Positions 27,500 to 37,621 of a stretch of DNA of 64,000 nt are shown here, one piece after another. The stretch is from Hyphomicrobiales bacterium (lineage in GTDB: Bacteria; Pseudomonadota; Alphaproteobacteria; Rhizobiales; Rhizobiaceae). Under the pieces are notes generated by a model that saw only the letters and a list, made by a program, of their open reading frames with translations, had not been told where the DNA came from and ran no database searches. The position numbers and the translations under genes are program-made. Position 1 is the first letter of the stretch, and every line of letters starts with the position of its first letter. Location: assembly GCA_900469345.1 (NCBI GenBank), contig UBWZ01000013.1:167021-231020 (forward strand), given 5' to 3'.

Positions 27500-28861
27500 T
27501 CAGTTGCGGCCCTGCGGTTCCGTATTGCTGTCGATGACGCGGGTCAGCATCAGCGCAAGGATCGTGCAGATCGCACCAGAGATCAGATAGCCACCGATGA
27601 AGATGATACCAAGCTGGCTGGCAAGGCCGAGCGCCACCAGCGGCGCAAAGCCGGCGCCGAGCAGCCAGGACAGGTCGGAGGTGAGAGCCGAACCCGTATA
27701 GCGGTAGGTCTGGCCGAAACGTGACGACACGGAGCCCGACGCCTGCCCGAAGGAAAGACCCAGAATGGCAAATCCGATGATGATGAAGGCATCCTGACCA
27801 AGGCGGCCGGCATCGAGAAGGAACGGTGCCGAGAAGCTGAAGATGGCGATGATGACGGCGCCGATCAGCAACTGCCGGCGGCGGCCGATACGGTCGGCGA
27901 TCAGTCCGGACAGCACGACCGTCACCAGGCCGACAAACGCACCGATGACCTGCACGAACAGGAAGCTGCTGGCCGTCTGGCCGCCGTAGAGGGTGACCCA
28001 GCTCAACGGGAAGATGGTGACCAAGTGAAACATCGCGAAGCTGGCGAGCGGGGCAAAGGCGCCGAGCACCACGTCGACGCCATGGACGCGCAGCATTTCA
28101 AGAACGGGTCTTGCCTCGAGTTCATGATTTTCCAAGGCTTCGCCAAACTCGCGCGACGCGACGATGCGCAGGCGCGCAAACAGGGCGACGACGTTGATCG
28201 CAAAGGCGACAAAGAAGGGGTAGCGCCAGCCCCAGCTGAGGAAGTCGGCATCGGTCAGATTGACCGCGAAATAGCCGAACAGGATGCTTGCGAGTGCAAA
28301 GCCGAAAGGAGCTCCGAGCTGCGGGATCATCGCGTAAAAGCCACGGCGGTTCTGCGGTGCATTGAGCGCGAGCAGCGAGGCCAGACCGTCCCAGGCGCCG
28401 CCGAGCGCAAAGCCCTGTCCCAGACGGAATAGTGCGAGAAGCGCGGGAGACCACATGCCGATCGTGTCATAGCCCGGAAGGAAGGCGATCGACGCGGTCG
28501 AGCCGCCCAGGAGAAAGAGGGCGATCGTCAGTTTGGTGCCGCGGCCGTAATTGCGGTCGATCCACATGAACACCAGCGATCCGACCGGGCGCGCAATAAA
28601 GGCGAGCGAAAACACCGCGAAGGAATAGAGCGTCGCCGTGACCGGATCGGGTACAAAGGAAAACACCAGGCGCGGGAAAACGAGTACCGAGGCAAGACCG
28701 TAAACGAAGAAGTCGAAGAACTCGCCCATACGGCCGATGACCACGCCGATCGCGATGTTACCCGCCGAAACAGGCTTGTCGTCGTGGATCTGCCGCGCAT
28801 CCCGTTCCATCGATGCCGACGATGGATTTCCCTGCTGCCAGGACCCTGATGCTTCAACCAT
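27500..28861 (-). CDS. MFS transporter, metabolite:H+ symporter (MHS) family
   Basis: A 453-residue inner-membrane carrier with about 12 hydrophobic segments. The N-terminal helix carries the MHS signature pattern GRMGEFFDFFVYG, and the loop between helices 2 and 3 reads ARPVGSLVFMWIDRNYGRG. I set the start at 28861 because AGGAGG lies nine bases before it; longer starts lack such a site. The family carries small organic acids such as shikimate, proline, betaine, ketoglutarate or citrate. The substrate here is unknown. It is a single-gene unit. Confidence 0.9.
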   Translation of the reverse strand: MVEASGSWQQGNPSSASMERDARQIHDDKPVSAGNIAIGVVIGRMGEFFDFFVYGLASVLVFPRLVFSFVPDPVTATLYSFAVFSLAFIARPVGSLVFMWIDRNYGRGTKLTIALFLLGGSTASIAFLPGYDTIGMWSPALLALFRLGQGFALGGAWDGLASLLALNAPQNRRGFYAMIPQLGAPFGFALASILFGYFAVNLTDADFLSWGWRYPFFVAFAINVVALFARLRIVASREFGEALENHELEARPVLEMLRVHGVDVVLGAFAPLASFAMFHLVTIFPLSWVTLYGGQTASSFLFVQVIGAFVGLVTVVLSGLIADRIGRRRQLLIGAVIIAIFSFSAPFLLDAGRLGQDAFIIIGFAILGLSFGQASGSVSSRFGQTYRYTGSALTSDLSWLLGAGFAPLVALGLASQLGIIFIGGYLISGAICTILALMLTRVIDSNTEPQGRN

Positions 28862-29158
28862 GGCCGACTTCCTCCTGCATTTCTGAGTTATCATGAGAAT
28901 GTCGGCCGGTGCCGCTGTCAATCAAGAATTTCATTCCGAAAAATAATAGGGCTGTAATGCCGCAATTCTTTCGGCGCCGGCCCTCTGTCCTTAGAGGCCA
29001 TACCTCTCTAGATTATGGACCTATGCGCATTCCGCCGCTATGCGGCTGGACGAGCGCGCTGCAACGCGGTAGCGGATGCTGCAGTGCGACGAAACACCTC
29101 ATGGAGAATGGGGCGCCGCTCCTTTAGGCGGGTCTTACAAATCGCAGGTCCAAAATTG
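28862..29158. other. Divergent intergenic region between the MHS transporter and cyoA
   Basis: These 297 bases separate two divergent genes and must hold both promoters. The part around 28905-28970 is AT-rich. I see no conserved gene, no FNR/FixK box and no clear palindrome. A very weak CAGGT lies before the cyoA start. Confidence 0.3.
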
Positions 29159-30337
29159 ATGTCACTCATGTTGAAGCGCTTTATCCAATCTATCGTGGCC
29201 CTATCGCTGCCGCTCCTTGCGGGTTGCGATATGGTTGTCATGTCCCCATCGGGCGATATTGCCGCGCAGCAGCGGGACCTCATCCTGGTCTCGACCGTGC
29301 TGATGCTGCTGATCATCGTGCCGGTGCTTTTCCTGACCCTGTACTTTGCCTGGCACTACCGCCGCTCCAACACCGAAGCGACCTACGATCCCGAATGGCA
29401 TCACTCGACCCGCCTTGAAGTGGTGATCTGGTCCGCGCCGCTGGCGATCATCATTGCGCTTGGCGCCGTAACCTGGATCAGCACCCACAAGCTCGATCCC
29501 TACAGGCCGCTGGACCGTCTCGACGCCAATCGTCCGATGCCGGCCGATGCGAAGCCGCTGACGGTCGAGGTCGTGGCGCTCGACTGGAAATGGCTGTTCT
29601 TCTACCCGGAGCTCGGCATCGCCACCGTCAACGAGCTGGCCGCCCCGGTCGACGTGCCGATCAACTTCAAGATCACGTCCACCTCGGTGATGAACTCCTT
29701 CTACATCCCGGCGTTGGCGGGTCAGGTCTACGCCATGCCCGGCATGGAGACCAAGCTGCACGCCGTGATCAACCATGAGGGCGAATACAAGGGCTTTTCT
29801 GCCAATTACAGCGGCGAAGGCTTCTCGCACATGACCTTCAAGTTTCACGGTCTGACCCAGCAGGGCTTCGACGACTGGATCGCCCGCGTCAAGACGCAAG
29901 GGACGGCACTCAACCGCGACGCCTACCTGAAGCTTGAAAAGCCGAGCGAGAAGGAACCGGTTCGCTATTACGCCAACGCAGACAAGGATCTCTACAGGGC
30001 GATCCTCAATCTTTGTGCGGAACCCGGCAAGATGTGCGTCGAGGACATGATGCATATCGACAGCATGGGCGGCGCTGGCAAGGAAAGTGCGGAAAACCGC
30101 GAGAAGCTCGAATACGACAACCGCCGGGTGGAAAAGGGCGAGATGACCAATGCCCCGACCAATCCTGCTACGGGCGAATCGTCGCGTGGAGTAGAGCCGA
30201 CGAAGACCGTGAACGACAACGGTACGGCACCTGCGCCGCACGACATGAACAACATGCCGGGAATGGATCATGGCGCGCAGCCGGCTCCGGACGGCGGTAC
30301 CAATCCTGCGCCGACACAACTGAACAACAATAACTGA
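29159..30337 (+). CDS. cyoA: Cytochrome bo3 ubiquinol oxidase subunit II (CyoA)
   Basis: A 392-residue subunit II of a quinol-type heme-copper oxidase. The N-terminus is a lipoprotein signal (LPLLAGC, lipid on the Cys), followed by two membrane helices. The cupredoxin domain includes WKWLFFYPELGIATVNEL and VMNSFYIPALAGQVYAMPGM; the CuA cysteines of cytochrome oxidases are absent, as expected for a quinol oxidase. The C-terminus has an unusual tail of about 60 residues rich in Asn, Met and His (HDMNNMPGMDHG). The start is at 29159; an ATG at 29168 is also possible. First gene of cyoABCD-surf1. Confidence 0.95.
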   Translation: MSLMLKRFIQSIVALSLPLLAGCDMVVMSPSGDIAAQQRDLILVSTVLMLLIIVPVLFLTLYFAWHYRRSNTEATYDPEWHHSTRLEVVIWSAPLAIIIALGAVTWISTHKLDPYRPLDRLDANRPMPADAKPLTVEVVALDWKWLFFYPELGIATVNELAAPVDVPINFKITSTSVMNSFYIPALAGQVYAMPGMETKLHAVINHEGEYKGFSANYSGEGFSHMTFKFHGLTQQGFDDWIARVKTQGTALNRDAYLKLEKPSEKEPVRYYANADKDLYRAILNLCAEPGKMCVEDMMHIDSMGGAGKESAENREKLEYDNRRVEKGEMTNAPTNPATGESSRGVEPTKTVNDNGTAPAPHDMNNMPGMDHGAQPAPDGGTNPAPTQLNNNN

Positions 30338-30382
30338 ACTCGACGCTCAGCGTCTCGGTAACTTTGATGATCGGGTTATTCC

Positions 30383-32386
30383 ATGTTTTCCAATCCTGAC
30401 CTTCTGAAGTTCATCTTCGGCCGGTTGACCTTAGAGTCCATTCCCTACCACGAGCCGATCCTTATCGTGACGTTCATCGGTGTGGCGATTGGCGGGCTCG
30501 CCGTCCTTGGCGCAATCACGTACTTCAAGTTCTGGGGGCCGCTCTGGCACGACTGGATCACCAGTGTCGATCACAAGAAGATCGGCATCATGTACATCAT
30601 TCTCGCCATCATCATGCTGCTGCGCGGTTTCTCCGATGCGCTGCTGATGCGGACGCAGCAGGCGATCTCGTTCGGCGACAATGAGGGCTTCCTGCCGCCG
30701 CATCACTACGACCAGATCTTTACCGCGCATGGCGTGATCATGATCTTCTTCGTGGCCATGCCCTTCGTGACCGGGTTCATGAACTTCGTCGTGCCGCTGC
30801 AGATCGGCGCCCGCGACGTGTCCTTCCCGTTCCTCAACAACTTCTCCTTCTGGATGACGACGGCCGGTGCGATCATCATCATGCTGTCGCTCTTCATCGG
30901 CGAATTCGCGCAGACCGGCTGGCTTGCCTATCCGCCGCTGTCGGGTGCCGCCTATAGCCCGGGTGTCGGTGTCGACTATTATCTCTGGGGTCTGCAGGTC
31001 GCGGGCGTCGGCACGACGCTGTCGGGCATCAACCTGATCGCGACCATCGTCAAGATGCGCGCGCCGGGCATGACCTTTATGAAGATGCCGATCTTCACCT
31101 GGACGTCGCTCTGCACCAACGTGCTGATCGTCGCCACCTTCCCGATCCTGACCGCAACCCTGGCACTGCTGTCGCTCGACCGTTACGTGGGTACCAACTT
31201 CTTCACGAACGACCTCGGCGGCAACCCGATGATGTACGTCAACCTCATCTGGATCTGGGGCCACCCGGAAGTGTACATCCTGGTTCTGCCCGCCTTCGGC
31301 ATCTTCTCCGAAGTGGTCGCAACCTTCTCCGGCAAGCGCCTGTTCGGCTATGCCTCGATGGTCTACGCCACCTGCGTGATCATGATCCTGTCCTATCTGG
31401 TCTGGCTGCACCACTTCTTCACCATGGGGTCGGGTGCATCGGTCAACGCCTTCTTCGGCATCACCACGATGATCATCTCGATCCCGACGGGCGCGAAGAT
31501 CTTCAATTGGCTCTTCACCATGTATCGCGGGCGCATTCGCTACGAGGTGCCGATGCTGTGGACGGTCGGCTTCATGGTCACCTTCGTGATCGGCGGCATG
31601 ACGGGCGTGATGCTGGCCGTTCCGCCGGCCGACTTCGTGCTCCACAACTCGCTGTTCCTGATCGCGCATTTCCATAACGTCATCATCGGCGGCGTGCTGT
31701 TCGGACTGCTGGCGGGCGTCAATTACTGGTTCCCGAAGGCCTTCGGCTTCAAGCTGGATCCGTTCTGGGGCAAGCTGTCCTTCTGGTTCTGGCTGGTCGG
31801 CTTCTACGTCGCCTTCATGCCGCTCTACGTGCTCGGCCTGATGGGCGTGACGCGTCGCCTGTCGCACTTCGAGGATCCGTCCTTGCAGGTCTGGTTCGTC
31901 ACCGCCGCAGTCGGAGCCGCATTGATCGCGGCCGGCATCGCATGCTTCATCATCCAGCTGATCGTCAGCGTCATCAAGCGCGAGGAGCTGCGGGACGCGA
32001 CGGGGGATCCGTGGAACGGCCGCACGCTGGAGTGGTCGACCTCGTCTCCGCCGCCGGACTACAACTTTGCCTTCACGCCGGTGGTTCATGACCATGACAG
32101 CTGGTACGACATGAAGAACCGCGGCTATTCCCGTCCGCTGGAAGGTTTCAAGCCGATCCATATGCCGAAGAATACCGGTACCGGCGCCATCCTGTCCCTC
32201 TTCAGCGTGGGCCTTGCCTTTGCTCTGATCTGGTACATCTGGTGGCTGGCAGCGTTGTCCTTCCTCGCCATCCTGGTGGTCGGCATCGGTCATACGTTCA
32301 ACTACAAGCGCGATTTCTATATCCCGGCCGCCGATGTTTCGGCCGAGGAAGGGCGTCGCACGGAACTGCTCGCTAGGCAGGTGTAA
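30383..32386 (+). CDS. cyoB: Cytochrome bo3 ubiquinol oxidase subunit I (CyoB)
   Basis: The 667-residue catalytic subunit. It has about 15 membrane helices and the conserved heme and copper ligands: [15 protein letters not shown] (low-spin heme His), [14 protein letters not shown] (CuB His and the crosslinked Tyr), WLHHFFTMG (two CuB His) and [10 protein letters not shown] (heme ligands). It oxidises ubiquinol, reduces oxygen to water and pumps protons. Length matches E. coli CyoB (663). Confidence 0.98.
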   Translation: MFSNPDLLKFIFGRLTLESIPYHEPILIVTFIGVAIGGLAVLGAITYFKFWGPLWHDWITSVDHKKIGIMYIILAIIMLLRGFSDALLMRTQQAISFGDNEGFLPPHHYDQIFTAHGVIMIFFVAMPFVTGFMNFVVPLQIGARDVSFPFLNNFSFWMTTAGAIIIMLSLFIGEFAQTGWLAYPPLSGAAYSPGVGVDYYLWGLQVAGVGTTLSGINLIATIVKMRAPGMTFMKMPIFTWTSLCTNVLIVATFPILTATLALLSLDRYVGTNFFTNDLGGNPMMYVNLIWIWGHPEVYILVLPAFGIFSEVVATFSGKRLFGYASMVYATCVIMILSYLVWLHHFFTMGSGASVNAFFGITTMIISIPTGAKIFNWLFTMYRGRIRYEVPMLWTVGFMVTFVIGGMTGVMLAVPPADFVLHNSLFLIAHFHNVIIGGVLFGLLAGVNYWFPKAFGFKLDPFWGKLSFWFWLVGFYVAFMPLYVLGLMGVTRRLSHFEDPSLQVWFVTAAVGAALIAAGIACFIIQLIVSVIKREELRDATGDPWNGRTLEWSTSSPPPDYNFAFTPVVHDHDSWYDMKNRGYSRPLEGFKPIHMPKNTGTGAILSLFSVGLAFALIWYIWWLAALSFLAILVVGIGHTFNYKRDFYIPAADVSAEEGRRTELLARQV

Positions 32387-32389
32387 TCC

Positions 32390-33010
32390 ATGAGCCAGAC
32401 CACATTCGATACTTCGGAACAGCCGCAGTTCTTCCTCGAGGAAGACCATCACGTCGAAAGCAGCACCAATCTCGGCTTTTGGCTCTACCTGATGAGCGAC
32501 TGCCTGATTTTTGCGGTGCTGTTTGCGACCTATGCCGTTGTCGGCCGCAACTATGCGGCCGGTCCGTCCCCGGCTGACCTGTTCGAGTTGCCGCTGGTGG
32601 CGGTCAACACGGCGATGCTGCTTTTGTCCTCCATCACCTATGGCTTTGCCATGCTGCAGATGGAGCGCAATGCAAAGGCCGAAACGCTCTTCTGGCTGGG
32701 CATTACCGGCGTATTCGGCGCGATCTTCATCGGGCTCGAGCTTTACGAGTTCATCAACCTGATCCACGAGGGCGCGGGGCCGACCCGCAGCGCGTTTCTC
32801 TCCGCCTTCTTCACGCTGGTTGGCACGCACGGACTGCACGTGACGTTCGGCATCATCTGGCTGATCACGCTGATGGTCCAGGTGTCGATGCACGGTCTCG
32901 TCGAGGCCAACCGCCGCCGGTTGATGTGCCTGTCAATGTTCTGGCACTTCCTGGACGTGGTGTGGATCGGCGTCTTTTCCTTTGTCTACCTGATCGGAGT
33001 CGTCGGATGA
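32390..33010 (+). CDS. cyoC: Cytochrome bo3 ubiquinol oxidase subunit III (CyoC)
   Basis: A 206-residue membrane subunit with five hydrophobic helices. It follows the COX3 pattern: GFWLYLMSDCLIFAVLFATYAV near the N-terminus and GTHGLHVTFGIIWL later. Three bases separate it from cyoB, and its stop overlaps the cyoD start as ATGA. Confidence 0.97.
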   Translation: MSQTTFDTSEQPQFFLEEDHHVESSTNLGFWLYLMSDCLIFAVLFATYAVVGRNYAAGPSPADLFELPLVAVNTAMLLLSSITYGFAMLQMERNAKAETLFWLGITGVFGAIFIGLELYEFINLIHEGAGPTRSAFLSAFFTLVGTHGLHVTFGIIWLITLMVQVSMHGLVEANRRRLMCLSMFWHFLDVVWIGVFSFVYLIGVVG

Positions 33011-33408
33011 CCGTCCAAGCCCCCGTACACGAAGATGCGCATCAGGCCCATCACGGCCACAGCAACGGCCATGAGGCCGGGCACGGCAGCCTGAAGAGCT
33101 ATTTGACCGGCTTCGTGCTGTCGATCATCCTGACGGCCATTCCCTTCTGGCTGGTCATGGGCGAGGTCTTCGACAGCAAGGTCGTGACCGTTTCTCTGAT
33201 CATGGTTCTCGGCGCGGTCCAGATCGTCGTCCACATGATATATTTCCTGCACATGAACACGCGAAGCGAGGGAGGGTGGACCATCATGGCGCTCATCTTC
33301 ACGCTGGTGATCGTCTTCATCGCGCTTTCCGGATCGCTCTGGGTCATGCATCACCTCAACGCCAACATGATGCCGATGTCCCCCGACATGATGAAGAACA
33401 TGCCGTGA
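33007..33408 (+). CDS. cyoD: Cytochrome bo3 ubiquinol oxidase subunit IV (CyoD)
   Basis: A 133-residue subunit with three membrane helices (LTGFVLSIILTAIPFWLVM, VTVSLIMVLGAVQIVVHMIYFLHM, IMALIFTLVIVFIALSGSLWVM). The first 32 residues are rich in His (HEDAHQAHHGHSNGHEAGHG) and form a soluble extension. The role is assembly of the oxidase. The start is fixed by the ATGA overlap with cyoC. Confidence 0.95.
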   Translation: MTVQAPVHEDAHQAHHGHSNGHEAGHGSLKSYLTGFVLSIILTAIPFWLVMGEVFDSKVVTVSLIMVLGAVQIVVHMIYFLHMNTRSEGGWTIMALIFTLVIVFIALSGSLWVMHHLNANMMPMSPDMMKNMP

Positions 33409-33415
33409 GGGCTTG

Positions 33416-34183
33416 ATGCAGCCGGTGATCGAACGCAAGGATGGGGAGGGCGCGGCGCAGGCTGCGCCCTCTTCGTCTTCACGCAGGGCGAAATTTCTCC
33501 TGACCGCCTTTCTCGCTTTCGCGGCACTGGCCTTTGCCGGCCTCGGGATCTGGCAGGTCGAGCGTCTATTCTGGAAGCTGGATCTCATTGCGCGGGTCGA
33601 AGCGAGGGTGACAGCTCCTCCGATCGCGCCGCCAGCGGCCCGCGAATGGCCGGCATTGAGCGCCGATGCCTACGAATATCGGCACGTGACCGCCACGGGT
33701 CTGTTCGAGCCCGAGCACGAAACGCTGGTTCAGGCCGTTACGGAGCGCGGGCCCGGTTTCTGGGTGATGACGCCGCTGCGTCTTGCCGACGGTACCACCA
33801 TCTTGGTCAATCGTGGCTTCGTGCCACCCGAGCGGCGCGACCCGGCATCCCGCGCCGAAGGTAAAAGGGCCGGCCCCGCGACGGTGACCGGCCTGCTGCG
33901 GATCAGCGAGCCGGGGGGAGGCTTCCTGCGCGCCAACGACGCCGCCAACGGGCGATGGTATTCGCGCGACGTGAAAGCCATTGCTTCGGCAAAAGGTCTC
34001 GAAAACGTGGCGCCTTTCTTCATCGATGCAGATGGGACGGCCAACCCGGGCGGATTTCCGGTCGGCGGCCTGACCGTGGTCACCTTCCGCAACAGCCACC
34101 TGGTCTACGCGGTGACGTGGTTTGCGCTTGCCGTGATGTCGCTCGGCGGCCTCTATTTCGTCAGGCGAACCCGAGCCGGGTGA
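33416..34183 (+). CDS. SURF1-family oxidase assembly protein
   Basis: A 255-residue membrane protein with one N-terminal and one C-terminal helix, the SURF1 layout. Signature residues are GIWQVERLFWKLDLI near the first helix and VNRGFVPP in the periplasmic domain. SURF1 proteins help insert heme a/o into subunit I of heme-copper oxidases. I used the ATG at 33416, which has GAGG five bases upstream, over a TTG immediately before it. It completes the cyo operon, seven bases after cyoD. Confidence 0.93.
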   Translation: MQPVIERKDGEGAAQAAPSSSSRRAKFLLTAFLAFAALAFAGLGIWQVERLFWKLDLIARVEARVTAPPIAPPAAREWPALSADAYEYRHVTATGLFEPEHETLVQAVTERGPGFWVMTPLRLADGTTILVNRGFVPPERRDPASRAEGKRAGPATVTGLLRISEPGGGFLRANDAANGRWYSRDVKAIASAKGLENVAPFFIDADGTANPGGFPVGGLTVVTFRNSHLVYAVTWFALAVMSLGGLYFVRRTRAG

Positions 34184-34194
34184 CAGGCGAGTGT

Positions 34195-35550
34195 TCACTG
34201 CGCGGCGGCGTATTCGCTGCGCACGATGCCATGCCGCTGAAGCTTGTCGTAGAAAGTCTTGCGTGGGATCCCGAGCGTCGCGATCGTCTGCTGCACATTG
34301 CCCCGGCAGGCCTTTAACGTATCCCGGATGATCTCGGCCTCCAGTCGGTCCAGGCGGTCGGGCAGCGGCAATTCGGCTGCGCTGTCATCTCTGAATTGCT
34401 CAGCCGGATGATCGACCTGCCAGACGCCAAGCACGAAGCGCTCGGCCACATGCGACAATTCCCGCACGTTTCCCGGCCAGCCGTGGCCGCGCAGATGGCT
34501 GATGGTCGCAGGCGTCAGCGCCGGGGCCTCCCGACCGAAGCGTTGTGCCGCGCGGGCGACGAAATAGTTGAACAGCAGGGGCACGTCGTCGCGCCGCTCG
34601 CGCAGCGGCGGGATCGACAGGGTGACCACATTCAGTCTGTAGTATAGGTCGTCGCGAAAGCCCTGCCGCTGGGTCGCATCACTCAGATCGATCTTGGAAG
34701 CGGCAACCACCCGCAGGTCGATCGGCCGGACCTCGTTGGTTCCGAGCGGAGTGACCTCACGCATTTCCAGCACGCGCAGCATCTGGATCTGGCTGGACAG
34801 CGGCATGCTTTCGATCTCGTCGAGGAACAGCGTCCCGCCGCTCGCATGCTCGATGCGCCCGATGCGTTTCTTCTGCGCCCCGGTGAAGGCGCCGGGCTCG
34901 TGGCCGAAGAGTTCGCTCTCGATCACCTGTTCGGGAAGCGCGCCACAATTGAGCGCGACGAAATTGCCAGAGGAGCGGCGGCTCCAGCGATGCAGGAGGC
35001 TTGCAACGACCTCCTTGCCGGTTCCCGTCTCCCCGGTCACGAGGACGTCGACATCAGTGTCTGCGATCTGGCGGAGTGTTTCGCGCAACCGCTGCATCAC
35101 CGGCGTCTGGCCGATCAGTGGCAAACCGTCCTGTGCCTGCACCGCCGCTGCCCGCAATCTCCGGTTTTCGAGAACGAGCGCGCGCTTTTCCGCCGCGCGC
35201 TCGACGCAGCGCACGAGCTTTTCGCTAGCGAAGGGCTTGGCGAGAAAGTCATAAGCGCCGTCCTGGATGGCTCTCACCGCCATCGGAATATCGCCGTGGC
35301 CGGTCATCAGGATGACGGGGAGTTCCGGATCGAGCTGTCTGACCCGGCGAAACAGTTCCAGGCCATCGATCCCCGGCATCCGGATATCGGACACCACGAC
35401 CCCGGCGAACGCTTCGCCAAGCTGCGGCAGTGCCGCTTCGGCGGAGATGGCGACCGCCACATCGAAGCCCGCAAGTTCCAGTGTCTGCGCCGTAGCATGC
35501 AAGAGATCCGCATCGTCGTCGATCAGCAGGATCGAGCCTTTGATGTTCAT
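34195..35550 (-). CDS. dctD: C4-dicarboxylate response regulator DctD (sigma-54 activator)
   Basis: A 451-residue NtrC-type regulator. The receiver domain (about 1-120) has the phosphorylation site D55 in SDIRMPG and the KP pair near 105. The AAA+ domain has Walker A GETGTGKE near 173-180 and the sigma-54 contact loop GAFTGAQ near 220. The C-terminal Fis-type helix-turn-helix reads [20 protein letters not shown]. It works with DctB to switch on dctA from the sigma-54 promoter at 37537-37552. Its start overlaps the dctB stop as ATGA. Confidence 0.96.
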   Translation of the reverse strand: MNIKGSILLIDDDADLLHATAQTLELAGFDVAVAISAEAALPQLGEAFAGVVVSDIRMPGIDGLELFRRVRQLDPELPVILMTGHGDIPMAVRAIQDGAYDFLAKPFASEKLVRCVERAAEKRALVLENRRLRAAAVQAQDGLPLIGQTPVMQRLRETLRQIADTDVDVLVTGETGTGKEVVASLLHRWSRRSSGNFVALNCGALPEQVIESELFGHEPGAFTGAQKKRIGRIEHASGGTLFLDEIESMPLSSQIQMLRVLEMREVTPLGTNEVRPIDLRVVAASKIDLSDATQRQGFRDDLYYRLNVVTLSIPPLRERRDDVPLLFNYFVARAAQRFGREAPALTPATISHLRGHGWPGNVRELSHVAERFVLGVWQVDHPAEQFRDDSAAELPLPDRLDRLEAEIIRDTLKACRGNVQQTIATLGIPRKTFYDKLQRHGIVRSEYAAAQ

Positions 35551-37406
35551 GCGCGTGCGCTCGTCTTCTTGAGGTGGATCGTGAAGCAGGTTCCCGAGGC
35601 GCCGGTCTGGACTTCTATCCGCCCGCCGTAATCGGTGACGATGTCCTTGGAGATGACGAGGCCAAGGCCAAGGCCCTTTTCCTTGGACGAATTGAACGGC
35701 GAGAACATCGATTTCAGGATCTCCGGCGGGATGCCTGGCCCATTGTCCGAAACGGTAATCAACACCTCGCCATCCACGGGCGTTACCACGACCCGCACCT
35801 GCCCGGCGGGATCATCCTCGACCGCTTCAAAGGCGTTCTGGATGAGGTTGATGAAGACCTGCTCCAGTCGCAGCCGGTTGGCCGTGACAATCGCTTCTGC
35901 GGGGACAGGTTCTATGAGAAGGCCGTCGAGGCTGCCCGTGAAGCGGCTGCGCAGCAGCATGATTGCACCGTCCAGCGCTTCGCCGATCTCTACGGGTTCT
36001 TCTCCGGAACGGCCGCGACGCGCGAGCGCCTTGAGATCGTCCGTGATCGCGCCGATCCGCTCCGTCAGCCCTGCAATCAGGATGAGGTTGCCGATCGCCT
36101 GCTGCGGCTGCTGCCGCTCGAGAAAGGTCCGGGAGTTGTCTGCATAGGCGCGGATGGTGGCGACGGGCTGGTTGATTTCATGGGCGACGCCCGCTGCCAC
36201 CTGGCCCAGAATGGCAAGGCGGTTGGCCTGCACGAGATCTTGCTGCACGCCCTGCAGCCTGGTTTCCGTGGTGTGGTGATCGGCGATCTCGGCCTGTAGT
36301 CTGTCGCGTGCGGCGCTGAGGTCCTGGGTCCGCTCCATCACCCGCCGTTCGAGGTCGTCGCGGGCGCGCTGTGTCGCGGCGATCGTCATCATCGCGGCCT
36401 GACGGCGCCACAGCCAGACGGCGGACAGGACCGCGATTGCGGCGAGAAACAGAAGGGCAGCCATCTGCGCCTCCCGCCGAGCCGCCGCAACCGGCGCTTC
36501 GATCGGCTGGAGATATTCGAACGTCCATTTCGTCGGAGCGACAGGCAACCGGATCCTGAGATAGCTTGCCTCGCCGGCACCCGGCACGACCGCCCGGATG
36601 ATCTCCGCATCGGAATCGAGCGTTTCCGCCGACCGGAAGGGCAGTGGCAACAGCGGGGCGTCGCCGAACTGCAGGCTGTTGCGGATAGCCAGGATGCTTG
36701 CCGGCTTCAGCGGCTTCGTCGTCATGAACCGCCACGACGGTATGGTGGAGATCAGAACAACATTGTTCTCATCGACGATGAAGGAAGGGCGGGCGGACTC
36801 GCGCCAGTCCTCTTCCAACTGGTCGAACTCCATCTTCGCGACAACGACGCCAAGCGGCGCATCGGCCGGTCCGACACGGTGGGAAATGTAGAGACCGGGG
36901 CGTTTGCTGACCGTTCCCATCGCAAAGTCCTCAGCGGTTCCACGCGCCATGGCTCCGGAGAAATACTTTCGAAAGGCATAGTCGTTGCCGACGAAGCTCG
37001 TCGGTTCCCGCCAGTTGCTGGATGCGATGGTGATGCCGTTGCTGGCAACAACATAGAGCACAGAGGCATTCGTGCCGGCGATGATACGCTCCAGCTTGGC
37101 ATCGAGCGTCTCAGGAACGGTCTGCGCGGTCGCCTGCAGAGCCTCCAGCACGTCGCGATCTTCCGACAGCACGAACGGCAGAGCTCGCGGGCGCTCGAGA
37201 ACGGCGCGCAGCAGCGCGACCTTGAGGCTGGCCGCGGTACGCCCCTCGGCCTCGAGCGACTGCAAGGCCGAGCGACCGCCATAGCGCGTCACCGCAAAGA
37301 GCGTGATCGCAGAAACGGCGACCATGACGAGAGCAAACAGCAACCAGCTGCGGCGCGCGCGGGCGTGCAACGTTTTCTCGATGGTCATCCCGGATGTCAC
37401 TTGCAT
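35547..37406 (-). CDS. dctB: C4-dicarboxylate sensor histidine kinase DctB
   Basis: A 619-residue membrane kinase. Two hydrophobic helices, near residues 20-40 and 310-335, flank a periplasmic double-PAS/Cache-type sensor with the DctB pattern [23 protein letters not shown] coiled segment follows, then the HisKA box with phosphorylated His in [22 protein letters not shown], and the ATPase boxes N ([10 protein letters not shown]), G1 (DNGPGIP) and G2 (GLGLGLVI). It senses succinate, malate and fumarate. Start taken as ATG 37406; 37388 is an alternative. It is divergent from dctA. Confidence 0.95.
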   Translation of the reverse strand: MQVTSGMTIEKTLHARARRSWLLFALVMVAVSAITLFAVTRYGGRSALQSLEAEGRTAASLKVALLRAVLERPRALPFVLSEDRDVLEALQATAQTVPETLDAKLERIIAGTNASVLYVVASNGITIASSNWREPTSFVGNDYAFRKYFSGAMARGTAEDFAMGTVSKRPGLYISHRVGPADAPLGVVVAKMEFDQLEEDWRESARPSFIVDENNVVLISTIPSWRFMTTKPLKPASILAIRNSLQFGDAPLLPLPFRSAETLDSDAEIIRAVVPGAGEASYLRIRLPVAPTKWTFEYLQPIEAPVAAARREAQMAALLFLAAIAVLSAVWLWRRQAAMMTIAATQRARDDLERRVMERTQDLSAARDRLQAEIADHHTTETRLQGVQQDLVQANRLAILGQVAAGVAHEINQPVATIRAYADNSRTFLERQQPQQAIGNLILIAGLTERIGAITDDLKALARRGRSGEEPVEIGEALDGAIMLLRSRFTGSLDGLLIEPVPAEAIVTANRLRLEQVFINLIQNAFEAVEDDPAGQVRVVVTPVDGEVLITVSDNGPGIPPEILKSMFSPFNSSKEKGLGLGLVISKDIVTDYGGRIEVQTGASGTCFTIHLKKTSARA

Positions 37407-37415
37407 GCTTAGATC

Positions 37416-37465
37416 TGAGCATGATCCCGCACATCCTTCAACGGCTAAGTGCGAACTTCCGCACA
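37416..37465. promoter_or_regulatory. Two candidate DctD upstream activator sites
   Basis: Site 1, at about 37448-37465, is AGTGCG-AACTTC-CGCACA with perfect GTGCG/CGCAC arms. Site 2, at 37416-37433, is TGAGCATGATCCCGCACA, sharing the CCGCACA half and a weaker other half. Their centres are about 32 bp apart, three helical turns. They lie about 80 and 110 bp upstream of the sigma-54 promoter. This matches the tandem DctD-site layout known for rhizobial dctA. Confidence 0.75.
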
Positions 37466-37536
37466 GATTGGCGATGCGATAGGCTATTTCTTGAAGAAAA
37501 GCGGGGTTCCTGGGAGGTTACGGGATCATTGGCGGC

Positions 37537-37552
37537 TGGCACGGGTTTTGCA
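37537..37552 (+). promoter_or_regulatory. Sigma-54 (RpoN) promoter of dctA
   Basis: TGGCAC-GGGTT-TTGCA matches the RpoN -24/-12 consensus, with GG at 538-539 and GC at 550-551 separated by exactly ten bases. It is 70 bases before the dctA ATG and points toward dctA. Confidence 0.93.
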
Positions 37553-37621
37553 AAGCCTGCACATAGCTGCAATTTGCCTCGGGAAGAGCCAGTTCGCTGG
37601 TTGAGGCTGATGGAGGACATC

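Noticed and set aside
30431..32893. Long open frame (about 820 codons) on the minus strand opposite cyoB and cyoC
   Set aside because: It is antisense to two strongly conserved genes, its translation is His/Asp/Arg-rich with no motif, and high GC keeps such frames open.
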